Positions 44,501 through 55,925 of a stretch of DNA of 64,000 bases are shown piece after piece. Below the pieces are notes generated by a model. It was not told where the DNA came from, did no database searches, and saw nothing but the letters and a program-made list of their open reading frames with translations. The stretch is taken from the NCBI GenBank assembly GCA_032718475.1, contig JAUCBJ010005264.1:1-64000 (forward strand). The letters are read 5' to 3'. Source of the stretch: Nemertoderma westbladi. Its lineage: Eukaryota > Xenacoelomorpha > Nemertodermatida > Nemertodermatidae. The translations under genes and the position numbers were made by a program. Every line of letters starts with the position of its first letter. Within the stretch, counting starts at the first letter, position 1.

Positions 44501-47500
44501 GTGAGTGAGTGACAGACTCTAGTACAGGTTGGTGTGAGTGAGTGAGTGACAGACTCTAGTACAGGTTGTGTGAGTGAGTGAGTGACAGACTCTAGTACAG
44601 GTTGGTGTGAGTGAGTGAGTGACAGACTCTAGTACAGGTTGGTGTGAGTGACTGAGTGACAGACTCTAGTACAGGTTGGTGTGAGTGAGTGAGTGACAGA
44701 CTCTAGTACAGGTTGGTGTGAGTGACTGAGTGACAGACTCTAGTACAGGTTGGTGTGAGTGAGTGAGTGACTGACTCTAGTACAGGTTGGTGTGAGTGAC
44801 AGACTCTAGTACAGGTTGGTGTGAGTGACTGAGTGACAAACTCTAGTACAGGTTGGTGTGAGTGACAGACTCTAGTACAGGTTGGTGTGAGTGACAGACT
44901 CTAGTACAGGTTGGTGTGAGTGACTGAGTGACAAACTCTAGTACAGGTTGGTGTGAGTGACAGACTCTAGTACAGGTTGGTGTGAGTGAGTGAGTGACTG
45001 ACTCTAGTACAGGTTGGTGTGAGTGAGTGAGTGACAGACTCTAGTACAGGTTGGTGTGACTGAGTGAGTGACAGACTCTAGTACAGGTTGGTGTGAGTGA
45101 GTGAGTGACAGACTCTAGTACAGGTTGGTGTGAGTGACTGAGTGACAGAATCTAGTACAGGTTGGTGTGAGTGAGTGAGTGACAGACTCTAGTACAGGTT
45201 GGTGTGAGTGACTGAGTGACAGACTCTAGTACAGGTTGGTGTGAGTGAGTGAGTGACTGACTCTAGTACAGGTTGGTGTGAGTGAGTGAGTGACAGACTC
45301 TAGTACAGGTTGGTGTGACTGAGTGAGTGACAGACTCTAGTACAGGTTGGTGTGACTGAGTGAGTGACAGACTCTAGTACAGGTTGGTGTGAGTGAGTGA
45401 GTGACAGACTCTAGTACAGGTTGGTGTGAGTGAGTGAGTGACTGACTCTAGTACAGGTTGGTGTGAGTGACAGACTCTAGTACAGGTTGGTGTGAGTGAG
45501 TGAGTGACAGACTCTAGTACAGGTTGGTGTGAGTGAGTGAGTGACAGACTCTAGTACAGGTTGGTGTGAGTGACTGAGTGACAGACTCTAGTACAGGTTG
45601 GTGTGAGTTACAGACTCTAGTACAGGTTGGTGTGAGTGAGTGAGTGACAGACTCTAGTACAGGTTGGTGTGAGTGACAGACTCTAGTACAGGTTGGTGTG
45701 AGTGACAGACTCTAGTACAGGTTGGTGTGAGTGACAGACTCTAGTACAGGTTGGTGTGAGTGAGTGAGTGACAGACTCTAGTACAGGTTGGTGTGAGTGA
45801 CTGAGTGACAGACTCTAGTACAGGTTGGTGTGAGTGACAGACTCTAGTACAGGTTGGTGTGAGTGAGTGAGTGACAGACTCTAGTACAGGTTGGTGTGAG
45901 TGACTGAGTTACAGACTCTAGTACAGGTTGGTGTGAGTGAGTGAGTGACAGACTCTTGTACAGGTTGGTGTGAGTGAGTGAGTGACAGACTCTAGTACAG
46001 GTTGGCGTGAGTGACGGACTCTAGTACAGGTTGGTGTGAGTGACAGACTCTAGTACAGGTTGGTGTGAGTGACAGACTCTAGTACAGGTTGGTGTGAGTG
46101 ACTGAGTGACAGACTCTAGTACAGGTTGGTGTGAGTGACTGAGTGACAGACTCTAGTACAGGTTGGTGTGACTGAGTGAGTGACTGACTCTAGTACAGGT
46201 TGGTGTGAGTGACTGAGTGACGGACTCTAGTACAGGTTGGTGTGAGTGAGTGAGTTACAGACTCTAGTACAGGTTGGTGTGAGTGAGTGAGTGACTGACT
46301 CTAGTACAGGTTGGTGTGAGTGAGTGAGTGACAGACTCTAGTACAGGTTGGTGTGAGTGAGTGAGTGACAGACTCTAGTACAGGTTGGTGTGAGTGAGTG
46401 AGTGACTGAGTTACAGACTCTAGTACAGGTTGGTGTGAGTGACAGACTCTAGTACAGGTTGGTGTGAGTGACTGAGTGACAGACTCTAGTACAGGTTGGT
46501 GTGAGTGACTGAGTGACAGACTCTAGTACAGGTTGGTGTGAGTGAGTGAGTGACTGACTCTAGTACAGGTTGGTGTGAGTGAGTGAGTGACAGACTCTAG
46601 TACAGGTTGGTGTGAGTGAGTGAGTGACAGACTCTAGTACAGGTTGGTGTGAGTGAGTGAGTGACAGACTCTAGTACAGGTTGGTGTGAGTGACTGAGTG
46701 ACAGACTCTAGTACAGGTTGGTGTGAGTTACAGACTCTAGTACAGGTTGGTGTGAGTGAGTGAGTGACAGACTCTAGTACAGGTTGGTGTGAGTGACAGA
46801 CTCTAGTACAGGTTGGTGTGAGTGACAGACTCTAGTACAGGTTGGTGTGAGTGACAGACTCTAGTACAGGTTGGTGTGAGTGACAGACTCTAGTACAGGT
46901 TGGTGTGAGTGAGTGAGTGACAGACTCTAGTACAGGTTGGTGTGAGTGACTGAGTGACAGACTCTAGTACAGGTTGGTGTGAGTGACAGACTCTAGTACA
47001 GGTTGGTGTGAGTGACAGACTCTAGTACAGGTTGGTGTGAGTGAGTGAGTGACAGACTCTAGTACAGGTTGGTGTGAGTGACTGAGTTACAGACTCTAGT
47101 ACAGGTTGGTGTGAGTGAGTGAGTGACAGACTCTTGTACAGGTTGGTGTGAGTGAGTGAGTGACAGACTCTAGTACAGGTTGGCGTGAGTGACGGACTCT
47201 AGTACAGGTTGGTGTGAGTGACAGACTCTAGTACAGGTTGGTGTGAGTGACAGACTCTAGTACAGGTTGGTGTGAGTGACAGACTCTAGTACAGGTTGGT
47301 GTGAGTGACTGAGTGACGGACTCTAGTACAGGTTGGTGTGAGTGAGTGAGTTACAGACTCTAGTACAGGTTGGTGTGAGTGAGTGAGTGACTGAGTTACA
47401 GACTCTAGTACAGGTTGGTGTGAGTGACAGACTCTAGTACAGGTTGGTGTGAGTGACTGAGTGACAGACTCTAGTACAGGTTGGTGTGAGTGACTGAGTG

Positions 47501-50500
47501 ACAGACTCTAGTACAGGTTGGTGTGAGTGAGTGAGTGACTGACTCTAGTACAGGTTGGTGTGAGTGAGTGAGTGACAGACTCTAGTACAGGTTGGTGTGA
47601 GTGACTGAGTGACAGACTCTAGTACAGGTTGGTGTGAGTGACTGAGTGACAGACTCTAGTACAGGTTGGTGTGAGTGAGTGAGTGACTGACTCTAGTACA
47701 GGTTGGTGTGAGTGAGTGAGTGACAGACTCTAGTACAGGTTGGTGTGAGTGACTGAGTGACAGACTCTAGTACAGGTTGTGTGAGTGACAGACTCTAGTA
47801 CAGGTTGGTGTGAGTGACAGACTCTAGTACAGGTTGGTGTGAGTGACTGAGTGACAGACTCTAGTACAGGTTGGTGTGAGTGACTGAGTGACAGACTCTA
47901 GTACAGGTTGGTGTGAGTGACAGACTCTAGTACAGGTTGGTGTGAGTGAGTGAGTGACAGACTCTAGTACAGGTTGTGTGAGTGACAGACTCTAGTACAG
48001 GTTGGTGTGAGTGACTGAGTGACAGACTCTAGTACAGGTTGTGTGAGTGACAGACTCTAGTACAGGTTGTGTGAGTGACAGACTCTAGTACAGGTTGTGT
48101 GAGTGACAGACTCTAGTACAGGTTGGTGTGAGTGAGTGAGTGACAGACTCTAGTACAGGTTGGTGTGAGTGAGTGAGTGACAGACTCTAGTACAGGTTGT
48201 GTGAGTGACAGACTCTAGTACAGGTTGGTGTGAGTGAGTGAGTGACAGACTCTAGTACAGGTTGTGTGAGTGACAGACTCTAGTACAGGTTAGTGTGAGT
48301 GAGTGAGTGACAGACTCTAGTACAGGTTGGTGTGAGTGAGTGAGTGACAGACTCTAGTACAGGTTGGTGTGAGTGAGTGAGTGACAGACTCTAGTACAGG
48401 TTGTGTGAGTGACAGACTCTAGTACAGGATGGTGTGAGTGGGTGAGTGACAGACTCTAGTACAGGTTGTGTGAGTGACAGACTCTAGTACAGGTTGGTGT
48501 GAGTGAGGGAGTGACAGACTCTAGTACAGGTTGGTGTGAGTGAGTGAGTGACAGACTCTAGTACAGGTTGGTGTGAGTGAGTGAGTGACAGACTCTAGTA
48601 CAGGTTGTGTGAGTGACAGACTCTAGTAGAGGTTGGTGTGAGTGAGTGAGTGACAGACTCTAGTACAGGTTGGTGTGAGTGAGTGAGTGACAGACTCTAG
48701 TACAGGTTGTGTGAGTGACAGACTCTAGTACAGGTTGGTGTGAGTGACAGACTCTAGTACAGGTTGGTGTGAGTGAGTGAGTGACAGACTCTAGTACAGG
48801 TTGTGTGAGTGACAGACTCTAGTACAGGTTGGTGTGAGTGACAGACTCTAGTACAGGTTGGTGTGAGTGACAGACTCTAGTACAGGTTGGTGTGAGTGAG
48901 TGAGTGACAGACTCTAAATCTTAATAAGATTACATGAAATTTGAAATAAAAAAGGTACGAAAAAATGTTTTTTCTTAATAAATCGCTACTCCCTTATAAT
49001 TTCGCTTTTTGCGCCAAAACTACCTGTAAAATGTAGCAAATTTATTCCGCTATATTTTTTCTTAACATTTATAATTAAAATTACGAATTTTAAGGGTCGA
49101 AAAATATCGCGTAATTTTGGCCCTTTTATTTCATTTTTTTGGGGCCAAAAATGACCCCCTCTCAAAAGATAGAAAAAAAAATTACGGCAAAGAATATACC
49201 AATTTTATTGAATTTGGACCACCAGAACCGAAGTTAGAGCGATTTTAGTGAAAAAATAAAAATACTTTTTTCCGAATGGCCAATATTGGATTTCGAACCC
49301 GCGAACTTAGGTTTCATTAACGTGATTGATAACCACTAGACTATGTGACCAAGAGAATTTGAAATTTTCGAGTGACAATTTTTAAACATAAATAACTTCG
49401 GTTCTACAGGGCCGTTTAATCTGATACTTTTTTCATTGGATAGAGAATAGATTTTTGTGTGTGAAATAGGATACAACTTGGGAAAAGACGCATGTGCACT
49501 TAGTGCAAAATGCACTTAAGTAGTGAAATTTTTTTCGATATTTCAAACACTATTATTATTTTTTGGATTAAAATGTAGTTTGGAATGATTTCTAACTATA
49601 ATCGTAACATTTGTTTAACTTTTTATGTCTATAAAGTGACTTAAAATGTCCATGAATATGGTCCAAAATCGCAAATGTCGAGATTTATTAAATTGGATTT
49701 TTGACACTTTTAGCGAATGACACTTGATCATACACCATCGTACATCGGTAGAGGATAAACATAAGTTTGTTAAATAAGAGCCACCATTACGATCTGCTAA
49801 AGTGCACTTGTACAAATAAGTGTGCAAAAGTGCAAATTTTTTAATAAGGTCAAATTATATAGTATTGGGTTATTTTCTTTGCAGATACTTTATTTTCATA
49901 TTAATATGTTGTTTGAACCTTACTGAGCGCAATTGGGGATATGGGTACAAATAACCGGCCCTTATGAGGCTTCGATTGGGTAAATTAATAAAACATAAGG
50001 TTGTATAGTATAATATTATAAAAACCAGTGTGATATTAAATGCACTTAAAACAATAAATAGAGATCAAACAACAAATGGACCGGACCACACAACAAGTTT
50101 GTACTTACTATATCGCTTTAAATTAATTAAAAAGTGGATATTTGGGGGAAGGGGGAAGTTACAGTGTGCATTCGGGGGAAGTTTGGTGAACTGCATTTAT
50201 GCAGTGAATCCAAACTTCCCCCTTTGATATATCATATACCTAAGACATGCTAGGGTGACGGGGAAATATTTGTTACTGTCACACTTTGCTTCCATTTATC
50301 CTATCCTTTATTATTACTCCAGTCATAAAAGAGATACTAATCAGTAATTTAGAACTCTAAACTGTCTTTCATTTCTAAAGACGGGTGAATGACCATGACC
50401 ATGGAAATAATTTTAAATATAATTGTATATCAACTATTTATAGGGTTTAAAATTAACCCCTAAATATTTATAAATATTTAGGGGTCACCTTCCAGACAAC

Positions 50501-53500
50501 CCTATCGTTTACAAAGCATATCACCAAAGTAACATGTAAGGCACTAAAGGCGGCTCACTCCATCAAGAACTCTCAACTACTCTCACTGGAAACTTCATTA
50601 GCATTATTTCGACTTAAAGTTCACCCGGTTGTTACATATGGACTGCGCGAAATCTGGCCCTTTCTCTCGGCAACTAACCTCCACTCACTGGACAAAATCA
50701 AATCCACATATCTAAAGAAAACTATCGGGGTGCACAAAAATTCACAAAACAGACTGGTATTAGCATTATGCGTGGAAGACCACTTCGTAGTCGAAATCGC
50801 CAAAAGGTTGAATCTTACGCATACGACGGAATATCAAAAGTACATGTTATGTATCCATAATAAACAGCAAGAAATTAACTCGGATTTCTGGACGGCATTG
50901 GCTTTCTCGGATAGGAGGTGGACAAGATCAAACCAACGGAACCGCCATGTCATCACTAGACTCTCAATCCACGGGTATCACCACCTAGTTTGTAGTTCTA
51001 GAACATTCCACTACCCGAGTAGCGAATGCGTTTGTGAGCTGTGCGGACAGCCGGCACCATTATATCATATACTTATGTGCCACCGCAACTCGAAATCCCT
51101 CAACCAGCTGGCGAACCACCACCTTCACACTTGCACATGAGGCATCGCACATAACTTTTAATTTATATTTATTGGTATATTTTTATTATTAAATATGATC
51201 TCAATAATTTTAACACTTGTGGCTTATAACAAACAGCAATTACCATATTTTGGTGTAATAAATAAATAATATTATATCAACTATTTGGGGAGGCTTCCAA
51301 GTTAAACCCGAAAACAATTATTTCGTTACATAGTAAATAACGTTGTATGTTCTTCTTCCTCTCATGATAAATTATATATGAAATATCTCTGATCGCTATG
51401 CCCTGTAACATTTCACAACCAAAATATTTAAGTGTGAAAAGTGTAGGCCTACCACACTCCGCCCAAACAACCGCAAACGCATAGCCAACAAATTTAACAA
51501 AATATTACATACATGTTGGTTAATGACGAGTGAAAATTGATCGCGTGAAATAAAGTAAATGGTAATTCCGGCTATCCTTCTCTTCTTTACCCAATGGAAA
51601 TGTTGTTGTTATAATCTAATATTGGGGCGGCTTTCTCTCGGTCTATCAGTGAACGATATTTACGTAATGTTATATCCGTAGCTACGGAGTGCGGAATATT
51701 GGATGTATCTAATATAAAGCCAGATGTAATATGTTACAAATTACAATATCTGCGCATTCCGTCGAATAGTGAATGAAAGGTTGATTGTTGTAGAGAGTTA
51801 ATATCATAATAACAGGTTAATAGTAATGATGAGTAAATTAATCAAAACTCATTATTTTCATACCGTGATCGTGATGTATGCCACGATAAAAGATTTGGCA
51901 GTGATAAGTTAATAGTATTTATAGTATTTATATTTATGTATATTTATTTATACATTACCGGTATGTAAATGGGTTCATAAATACAACATGTATTCGACCA
52001 TATCCATCAATATACATACATACAGATCAATATACAGTACAATGTTATCAATAGGACGTCTTCGTGACTGATTGCGTCTATCCAAACATTATGCTCTTTA
52101 TTCTTTGTATACCGGCACACATCACACTCATGATTAATTAATTACTCAACTCTCATCACACTATATTGCTCCCGCTAATAACGTGGTTGATATATATTGG
52201 TCACAAACTATTTCCTGTGTCCCGTGAGACCAAGGCGTTATTTTATGAAAATTCAGGTTCCGGCCGGAACTGAAATCCCGATTCGGATACATCCCTAGTG
52301 AACACTAATGCAGGTTGGTGGGAGTAATTCGATGGGAAGAAATCTTTTCTCAGTATAAACTCGCTCGGACCACTATCGACCTCGCTTCGATCGTTAAAGA
52401 AAATATATCTTGCAAACTGAGAGTTACATAAATTGATTATTTATTAAATTATCTATTCGTATTTCACTTTGCACTTCGCTTTATTATTATCTAGGTTGGA
52501 GTTGCCCAGCAACGTTTGGGATTTAGCGAGAAAGATTTTGCCGTTTCGGCATCTAAAAGATTTATCGGCCCGTTGCGAAACTTTCTGGACGGCGACATGA
52601 AAACAATTCAGAAGGAGAAACGAACGCTGGACAACCGCAGACTGGACCTGGATGTTATAAAGAATAAAGTTAGTGGACCCGGAGGGGTTGACCCCCCCCC
52701 CCCCCCCCCCCCCCCCCACGGTTCACACCATCGGAAAGATAATAAACTAAAAAAACGTTGCAACCCTCCCTCTATCTAAATCTCGATATTAGATTTAAAT
52801 AGGAATAGAGTTGGCGGATTATTTGCTAACTAGTTTGGTATATTTATGCCCTGGTTCCGGTGGTAAGTAATATAAGTGACGGATTCTAGAATAAATAATA
52901 TTTCAGATTCGGAAAGCACCAGCTGCTCAATTGGAAGTGGATTTATCGGTGGCCCAATCAGAGTTCGACAAACAGTCTCAGATAGTGCAGTTGCTATGCG
53001 ACAGTATAGATCAGCACCACGCAAACCAGTTGCGGTGAGTTTCTTCCTAAACCAATCAAATTCGCTTTATAATTAAACATAAATTGAGGCGAGCTGATTG
53101 GCTCTCCTTGTTTAATCAATTATATAATTGTCGCAAAAAATATGTATTAAAGAAATATTTTAATGTGTTTTTCTAATTTTTTCTCATTAAGTTTATGAGA
53201 AGTGTGACCGTTTCTAACCATAGTAATAACTTATTTTTACTTTTTATACCTGGGCTACTCCGACACAAGATTTAAAAACCATTCCACCAGCTATCCTGGA
53301 GAATGGTTAACCAAAGTATTCCACAAGCTAGATGAAAAAATCGTTGAACGAACCATACCACCAGCATGTTGTGAAAATGGTTCACTAAAGTATTCCACCA
53401 GCTAGCTCGGAGAATGGTTAACCAAACTATTCCACCAGCTAGCGGAGAAAATGGTTAACTAAAGTATTCCACAAGCTAGCGGGGAGTATGGTTAACCAAA

Positions 53501-55138
53501 GTATTCCACACAATCTAGATGGAATAATGGTTAATCGAACTATTCCACCAGCTTGCTGTGATACTGGTTAACCAAACTATTCCCACCAACTAGGTGGGTG
53601 AATGGTTAACCGAACTATTCCACCAACTAGAATTGTTTACCAAACTATTTCACCAACTAGAATGGTTAACCAAACTATTCCGCTATCTAGAATTGTTAAC
53701 CAAACTCTTCCACCATCTAGAATGGTTAAACGAACTATTCCACCAACTAGAATGGTTCACCAAACTATTTCACCAACTAGAATGGTTAACCAAACTATTC
53801 TACCAACCCAACTAGAATGGTCAACCAGACTATTCCTCCAACTATAATGGTTAACCAAACTGTTCTACCAACTAGAATGGTTAACCAAACTATACCACCA
53901 TCTAAAATGGTTTACCGAACTATTCCACCAACTAGAATGGTTAACCAAACTATTCCACCATCGATGATGGTTAACCGAACTATTCTACCAACTGTAATGG
54001 TTAACCAACCTATTCCACCAAATATAATGGTTAACCAAACTATTCCACCAGCTAACTGGGAGAATGGTAAACCAAACTATTCCACCAACTAGAACGGTTA
54101 TCCAAACTATACCACCATCTAAAATGGTTTACGAAATATTCCACCAACTAGAATGGTTAACCAAAGTATTCTACCAACTAGAATGGTTAACCAAACTATT
54201 CCACCAACTAGAACGGTTATCCAAACTATACCACCATCTAAAATGGTTTACCGAACTATTCCACCAACTAGAATGGTTAACCAAACTATTCCACCATCGA
54301 TGATGGTTAACCGAACTATTCTACCAACTGTAATGGTTAACCAACCTATTCCACCAAATATAATGGTTAACCAAACTATTCCACCAGCTAACTGGGAGAA
54401 TGGTAAACCAAACTATTCCACCAACTAGAACGGTTATCCAAACTATACCACCATCTAAAATGGTTTACGAACTATTCAACCAACTAGAATGTTTAACCAA
54501 AGTATTCCACCAACTAGAATGGTTAACCAATCTATTCCACCAACTATAATGGTCAACCAAACTATTCCACCAACTAGAATGGTTAACAAGCTGTTCCACC
54601 AACTAGAGAATGGTTAACCAAACTATTCCACCAACTAGAACGGTTATCCAAACTATACCACCATCTAAAATGGTTTACCGAACTATTCCACCAACTAGAA
54701 TGGTTAACCAAACTATTCCACCATCGATGATGGTTAACCGAACTATTCTACCAACTGTAATGGTTAACCAACCTATTCCACCAAATATAATGGTTAACCA
54801 AACTATTCCACCAGCTAACTGGGAGAATGGTAAACCAAACTATTCCACCAACTAGAATGGTCAGCCAAACTATTCCACCAACTAGAATGGTTAACAAAAC
54901 TGTCCCAACAAGTAGAATGGCTAAACAAACTATTCCACTTAATGGAATGATTAACCAAACTATTCAACCAGCTTGCTAGGAATGTTTCATTATTTATTTC
55001 AGCTGCCTTCGGGATTTTGTTGAGGCACAAGATAAACACTTCCAGCGCTGTGCCAGTATAACTAGCGAACTCAGACTCTCATTGGATAGCATTCTCGGCG
55101 TCCAATCACAACATTCCTCACCGCCGCCTTACACTCAG
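41500..55138 (+). CDS. SH3GLB: Endophilin-B (SH3GLB-type), BAR-domain part; six exons, SH3 beyond the window
   Basis: Exons 41500-41587, 43744-43886, 44001-44108, 52495-52668, 52907-53034 and 55003-55138 join with consistent phases (1, 0, 0, 0, 2, 0) into 777 nt, 259 codons without a stop. Landmarks in order match endophilin-B: FNRAKQMTEETLGKADKT, LLQPNPGARVEDFVYK, ASGSDYGRDAPLGQ, FIGPLRNFLDGDMKTI with LDNRRLDLD, AQSEFDKQSQI, and LRDFVEAQDKHFQRC. The BAR domain is complete; the C-terminal SH3 exons are not seen up to 64000. Family role: a membrane-bending, dimeric N-BAR protein at mitochondria, endosomes and autophagosomes. The start at 41500 is the only ATG in frame. The family has a few residues ahead of this point ending in Asn, and the codon before the ATG is AAT after gcag, so an upstream exon is also possible. 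All introns have GT-AG ends. Confidence 0.93.
42199..42444 (+). pseudogene. LINE polyprotein C-terminal fragment in intron 1
   Basis: The plus-strand frame reads RLRFAGHCFRREDQPVHNVV then LWRPHA. After a frameshift near 42290 it reads MTFLRHFLEDTGLEDADDLA, VMGDRELWRRNFV and a stop at 42442-42444. This matches the common non-LTR ending rFaGHc.R..de...lllW.P, then T....l..DtGl...eL...M.DR..Wr. It is a truncated, broken copy on the same strand as the host gene. Confidence 0.75.
42784..43683. mobile_element. Palindromic MITE/foldback element, 900 bp, TA target-site duplication
   Basis: It starts caccatgtcctggaatatag at 42784 and ends with the inverse at 43683, flanked by TA on both sides (42782-42783, 43684-43685). 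Nearly the whole element is an imperfect palindrome with arms of about 430 bp: words such as gtgtcgttattcaggtacct, ctttagctacaagcgtttg, tctccgtc and ctgaatttcgtcgtaat reappear inverted. The left arm carries an 18-base C run (42826-42843) where the right arm has a broken G run. There is no transposase, so it is non-autonomous. Confidence 0.85.
43744..43886 (+). CDS. SH3GLB: Endophilin-B exon 2
   Basis: Acceptor tatcgtag|aata, donor atacag|gttagt. It encodes YDATLAQKIHRAEITKQ, then LLQPNPGARVEDFVYKTIQ, matching BAR helix 1 and the LLQPNP landmark. Confidence 0.93.
44001..44108 (+). CDS. SH3GLB: Endophilin-B exon 3, its 3' end seeds the adjoining minisatellite
   Basis: Acceptor tacttttcag|gatc. 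It encodes DRAPDRMTTTESLGNC, MLASGSDYGRDAPLGQTLVQ, and ends ctctagtacag|gttggtgtga. The last 12 exon bases and the first intron bases are repeated about 140 times downstream. A second donor copy at 44141/44142 is in phase and would add 11 codons without a stop. The third copy lies beyond an in-frame TGA. Confidence 0.92.
44109..48915 (+). repeat. Minisatellite made of 5' splice-site copies, about 140 units of 29-37 bp, in intron 3
   Basis: Unit: gacagactctagtacag|gttggtgtgagt with an optional gactgagt or gagtgagt extension. Every unit keeps the endophilin exon-3 end (ctctagtacag) and its donor (gttggtgtgagt). Some units have the shorter gttgtgtgagt. Marker variants (ctcttgtacagg at 45953 and 47131; ttggcgtgagtgacgg) recur with a 1178-bp offset, so a block of that size was duplicated. 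The array ends at 48915 in unique AT-rich DNA. Confidence 0.95.
49276..49353 (-). ncRNA. tRNA-like sequence (SINE head or tRNA pseudogene)
   Basis: On the minus strand, cttggtcacatagtctagtg gives an A box (tagtctagtggtta), and gggttcgaaatcc gives a B box 35 bases later. The stems are imperfect, so it is not a functional tRNA. The head resembles that of the SINE at 17553-18379. Confidence 0.45.
50174..50222. repeat. Imperfect hairpin, about 22-bp arms
   Basis: Left arm gggggaagtttggtgaactg faces right arm cagtgaatccaaacttcccc with a tiny loop (catttatg). It is a small intronic stem-loop of unknown role. Confidence 0.7.
50457..51140 (+). pseudogene. Non-LTR retrotransposon reverse-transcriptase C-terminal fragment, intron 3
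   Basis: The frame is open from 50457 (after a TAA at 50454) to a TGA at 51138-51140, 227 codons. It starts with the palm/thumb motif YKYLGVTFQTTLSFTKHI, continues with RLKVHPVVTYGLREIWPF and LDKIKSTYLKKTIGV, and ends with a Cys/His cluster (CELCGQPAPLYHILMCH) like the C-terminal zinc knuckles of some LINE families. The catalytic YxDD and everything before it is missing. The frame is intact but 5'-truncated, as usual for LINE insertions. Confidence 0.8.
51141..52494. other. Rest of endophilin-B intron 3
   Basis: AT-rich, no gene seen. It includes a possible hAT-like end at 52250-52300. It closes with the polypyrimidine-poor acceptor ttattattatctag|gttg. Confidence 0.4.
52250..52300 (-). mobile_element. 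hAT-like transposon end (low confidence)
   Basis: On the minus strand, cactagggatgtatccgaat is followed by ccggccggaacctg, like the ccggccgg-containing end at 29146. The opposite end was not found. Confidence 0.3.
52495..52668 (+). CDS. SH3GLB: Endophilin-B exon 4
   Basis: 58 codons, phase 0 at both ends. It encodes VGVAQQRLGFSEKDFAVSA, FIGPLRNFLDGDMKTIQKEK and LDNRRLDLDVIKNK, the central BAR helices. Donor aaataaa|gttagt. A G-tract and 26-base C run lie right after the donor. Confidence 0.93.
52692..52717. repeat. poly(C) tract, 26 bases, in intron 4
   Basis: Longest homopolymer of the window, 24 bp after the exon-4 donor in a 238-bp intron (52669-52906). Confidence 0.9.
52907..53034 (+). 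CDS. SH3GLB: Endophilin-B exon 5
   Basis: Acceptor atatttcag|attc, donor ttgcg|gtgagt, ends in phase 2. It encodes IRKAPAAQLEVDLSVAQSEF and DKQSQIVQLLCDSIDQHHAN, matching BAR helix 3. Confidence 0.93.
53285..54975. repeat. 30-bp minisatellite in intron 5 (ggttaaccaaactattccac + caactagaat)
   Basis: About 55 imperfect copies. A larger block recurs three times (ending near 54092, 54428 and 54855) and carries the same variant order (tcgatgatgg, ctgtaatgg, aatataatgg, gctaactgggag). Plus-strand frames reading MVNQTIPPTR are period shadows (30 bp = 10 codons). The array ends about 27 bp before the exon-6 acceptor. Confidence 0.95.
55003..55138 (+). CDS. SH3GLB: Endophilin-B exon 6 (last in the window)
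   Basis: Acceptor ttatttcag|ctgcc, donor acactcag|gtaata. It encodes CLRDFVEAQDKHFQRC, then LRLSLDSILGVQSQ and SSPPPYTQ, the end of the BAR domain and start of the linker. Read-through of the donor adds seven codons to a TGA at 55160, so intron retention would give a BAR-only product. Confidence 0.92.
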
Positions 55139-55260
55139 GTAATAATAATTTATAATAAGTGAGTTAAACCGTTACACAAGTTACACCAAACGAGTTAATG
55201 TAATGGAACGATGCCTTTCGTGGCGTAAGCATACTCAAATGATAAATATTTTATGTCGAG

Positions 55261-55617
55261 AGTAGTAGAGTCTTGGGCGGCTCGGTGACAGTTAGACCAC
55301 ACTGACACCCATTGGGTGTCATATGACACCCAATTGTCACCCAATGGGTTTCATTGGCGCCAGGCGGTCTGGGTGACACCTCCTAATTAGGCTAATTAGA
55401 CCCTAATTAGGAGGTGTCATCAATTAATTAGTACAATTAAACCCTAACAGGTGTCTTATAACTCCTAAATAGGGTTTAATTGATTATCCTAATTAATGAG
55501 ACTGATTCACTGTCCAACAAATTTTTGGTCATCTTCTGTAACGTAATAAATTTTAGGTGTTTCTGATGCAGTTTTTCGAGATGATTCCAAATCTGCATTC
55601 AGAATTTCACCAGCACG
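55261..55617 (+). repeat. Left terminal inverted repeat of the transposon
   Basis: 357 bp, with 55261-55507 matched by 59985-60221 and 55508-55617 matched by 58164-58273, both inverted. There are a few indels. Confidence 0.88.
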
Positions 55618-55925
55618 TATCAAAAAAAAGTTACAGCTGATTTCATATATTTTATAGTTAAGAGTAAAAATCAAGTGTTGGTCATATATTTTATAATACA
55701 GTACACTATAAACACCTTGTAATGACCACTTTTCGGTTTTATGCAATACTCTCCATTGCTTGCCAGTGACTTGTTACTTACCACCAAAACAAGCCCTGTT
55801 TCCCCTCCGTGGCACGTGGAGCCCATGGAGATTCACGGAGGTGTTGGCCCTTAAAAGGGCCGTTTTGGCTGAAGTATTTGAGATGTTATTTACAGATGTA
55901 TTATATATATCGTGTTAGAATGAGT

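Larger units (their letters stand above)
48916..50456. other. Intron 3 AT-rich segment
   Basis: No gene is seen. It contains a decayed tRNA-like sequence (49276-49353) and a strong hairpin (50174-50222). Sequence style resembles module A (long A/T runs, isolated cg). Confidence 0.4.

Noticed and set aside
44109-48915. CRISPR-like array of repeats and spacers
   Set aside because: There are no unique spacers; units are minisatellite copies of a splice junction in a eukaryotic intron, with no cas genes.
53594-54855. Frames repeating MVNQTIPPTR, and 58906-59328 repeating RHSLCHSASV
   Set aside because: Both are 30-bp minisatellites translated in one frame. The first lies inside an endophilin intron, the second in a foldback element.
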